From positions 1 to 64,000 of the forward strand of contig JAKFYD010000015.1 in the NCBI GenBank assembly GCA_021731025.1: a stretch of 64,000 nt of DNA, written 5' to 3'. Shown here in pieces: positions 62,526 through 64,000 of the stretch. The translations under genes were made by a program, and so were the position numbers. Origin of the DNA: Pseudobdellovibrionaceae bacterium. Its GTDB lineage: Bacteria > Bdellovibrionota > Bdellovibrionia > Bdellovibrionales > Bdellovibrionaceae. Position 1 is the first letter of the stretch, and each line of letters opens with the position of its first letter. The notes beneath the pieces are model-generated. The model worked only from the letters and a program-made list of their open reading frames with translations, did no database searches and was not told the origin of the DNA.

Positions 62526-63587
62526 GTGTATATTCAAGAGATGTCAGATTGGCGCGAACGAGCTGAAATTGGTGGGGATGTCGTCTTTTTTCGATATGCT
62601 CCCCCGGGGCTGGAAAAAAATTCAGAAGAAGTCTTTGTTTGGGATTTAGATAAAACCTATCTTGATACCTCGATTGATTCCCTAAGTGGTCTTTTGCAAA
62701 CCATTTTGGAAAAAGCCATGACTAAAAAAAATATCCCTGGCACTGACACTCTACTGAGAGCTTTGGCCCAGTACCGAGCTAAAATTAAAGGCCAAAGTTT
62801 TTTCCCAATTTATTTTATCACCGCTTCGCCTCCGCAAATGGAGGAGCGAATTATGGAAAAATTAGAGTTTGATAAAATCAATCCCTTGGGATGTTTTTAT
62901 AAAGATAATTTAAAAAATTTGCGTCCTCGACGGTTTTGGCGTCTGACAAAACAAGTGGGATATAAACTGCAAGCTTTACTTCAGTTGCGGACACGACTTC
63001 ACCCCAACGTCAGGCAGGTTTGTTGGGGAGATGACTCTGAAAGTGATGCGATCATTTACAATTTGTATTCAGATATCTGCTCGCGACGAATCTCACCTAT
63101 GGATTTACGCCATGTTTTAGAAAAACTTTATGTCAGCGGTGATCAGGTCGATACCATTATGCTCTTGCAGTCAGAAATTCCTGAAAATGATCCGGTTGAA
63201 AAAATTTATATCAACTTGGCGACCGATACGGATTCTGATTATTACTTGAAGTTTGGTCGACGAACTTTAGCCACCGAGAATACCTTCCAAGTGGCTCTGG
63301 ATTTATTTCAAGATCAAAAAATTGATCTGGATGGACTTTATTCTGTTGTTAAAGATATGATTGATAACTACAGATACACTCCCGAAGAGCTTATGAAAAC
63401 ATACGACGAGATTATTCGTCGCGGGGTGATCGGGAAGTTGTGTTTTGAAAAAACAAAGGCTTTATTTGTTGAAAAGGGTCTGCTGTATCCTTCTTATGAA
63501 CCTAGCACGCCGCCCATTCAGGAAAATACGATTTTACATGAGCCCTGGGTTCAAGAGCGGATCGATTATCTGCATGATTACCGATAA
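62526..63587 (+). CDS. App1/DUF2183-like HAD phosphatase
   Basis: A 353-residue protein. VWDLDKTYLDT (motif I), FITASPPQ (motif II), and CWGDDSESDAIIYNLY (motif IV) give the App1-like, phosphatidate-phosphatase pattern. Family substrates include phosphatidate or phosphoesters; no membrane segment is seen. GTG 62526 has GAGGTGATAAGG ahead; ATG 62541 is an alternative. The last 14 nt overlap the next gene. Confidence 0.78.
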   Translation: MYIQEMSDWRERAEIGGDVVFFRYAPPGLEKNSEEVFVWDLDKTYLDTSIDSLSGLLQTILEKAMTKKNIPGTDTLLRALAQYRAKIKGQSFFPIYFITASPPQMEERIMEKLEFDKINPLGCFYKDNLKNLRPRRFWRLTKQVGYKLQALLQLRTRLHPNVRQVCWGDDSESDAIIYNLYSDICSRRISPMDLRHVLEKLYVSGDQVDTIMLLQSEIPENDPVEKIYINLATDTDSDYYLKFGRRTLATENTFQVALDLFQDQKIDLDGLYSVVKDMIDNYRYTPEELMKTYDEIIRRGVIGKLCFEKTKALFVEKGLLYPSYEPSTPPIQENTILHEPWVQERIDYLHDYR

Positions 63588-64000
63588 GAAATTTTGGTAT
63601 AAACTTTCGTTAGTTTATAGCCTTTCTGTCCTTTTGTGCAGCTCACTCATTTTTGCGCAGGAAACAAGTCAGCAGCCTGTTAGAAATATGAGACACCTTC
63701 CACCTAAAAAAGCCCCGGAAAGTACTTCTTCGGGAATTCTTGGAACTGAAAAAGTTCAGAAGGTTTTATCCCATCGGGTTGTTAGTTTGGCGAATCAACT
63801 GGATTCTTTTTTCGGAGCGAAGCGGGCTGATGACGAAAAAAATGGAAGCACTTTACGGATAATCCCCTCTTATCGGGTCAGTGAATATCACACCCCCGTC
63901 GGAGAATTTGAAATTCGACTCAACTTAAAATTACTCAATCTCGAAAGAGAAGGAAAAGACCTCGAAGAGCGCATATTTAAAAATCCTGATGAGCCAGAAG
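63574..64000 (+). CDS. Exported protein, 3' end outside window (partial)
   Basis: An open frame of 142 codons with no stop before the window edge. It starts at ATG 63574, inside the end of the HAD gene (14-nt overlap), so it is translationally coupled. A signal peptide ends near IFA-QETS (about residue 28), followed by a Lys/Pro/Ser-rich linker and a beta-strand-rich part. No domain can be named from this fragment. Confidence 0.65.
   Translation, partial: MITDKKFWYKLSLVYSLSVLLCSSLIFAQETSQQPVRNMRHLPPKKAPESTSSGILGTEKVQKVLSHRVVSLANQLDSFFGAKRADDEKNGSTLRIIPSYRVSEYHTPVGEFEIRLNLKLLNLEREGKDLEERIFKNPDEPE

Overview
The window reads as one contiguous stretch of a Gram-negative chromosome. The best guess for the host is a member of Bdellovibrionota (Bdellovibrio-like predators or relatives). 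This is inference from the gene mix: an LpxD acyltransferase, many exported or lipid-anchored proteins without assigned function, a Gld-type ABC gene set, several HAD proteins with unusual partners, an HNH gene of the DUF222-like kind, and a compact coding layout with many ATGA or ATG/TAA overlaps. No 16S gene lies in the window, so the assignment cannot be tested here. Base composition is moderately AT-rich, and gene density is above 90 percent. I saw no tRNA, insertion sequence, prophage or CRISPR array.

Layout. 1-390: the 3' end of a 23S rRNA gene, the 5S gene and its terminator. 388-9260: mostly envelope and exported proteins (a von Willebrand A lipoprotein, an orphan FliG-like protein, a DUF885 peptidase, a secreted HExxH protease, lpxD). 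9390-16379: an information-processing block (Lys/Ala-rich H1-like protein, infA, tex, a 29-residue basic microprotein, topA). 16382-22284: an MsbA-like exporter, a three-gene operon of exported proteins, and a DUF4105 protein coupled to a fatty acid hydroxylase. 22363-30465: a HAD protein, the Prc/CtpA protease, a YkgJ-type protein, the two E1 subunits of a branched-chain-type 2-oxoacid dehydrogenase, a methyltransferase and pyrE. 30466-30990 holds two tiny membrane peptides around a 107-nt palindrome. 30991-36512: fusA, recQ, aat and an HNH gene.

37254-44828 is a phosphate block: ppk1 and sixA overlap, ppx faces them, and a porin-like gene is followed by phoU, phoB and phoR in tight coupling. 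No Pst uptake genes are present. 44818-53872 carries an RsmB-type RNA methyltransferase, a short NFACT protein, a GldA/GldF/GldG/DUF4340 transporter operon, a GHMP kinase and a DUF429 protein.

The most unusual part is 53904-60507. Two large divergent genes flank an 8-bp inverted repeat. One encodes an exported fusion of an adenosine-deaminase-like domain with two SLOG-like Rossmann domains. The other encodes an exported fusion of a SAM-methyltransferase-like domain, a small SH3-like domain and an HD phosphohydrolase domain. It is followed by an exported HAD protein whose C-terminal part appears frameshifted. Together they look like an exocytoplasmic nucleotide- or nucleoside-processing set, which would make sense in a predator that digests prey nucleic acids. 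That role is a hypothesis. The window ends with a spore-photoproduct-lyase-like radical SAM protein and its overlapping neighbour, an App1-like HAD protein, and an exported protein that runs off the edge.
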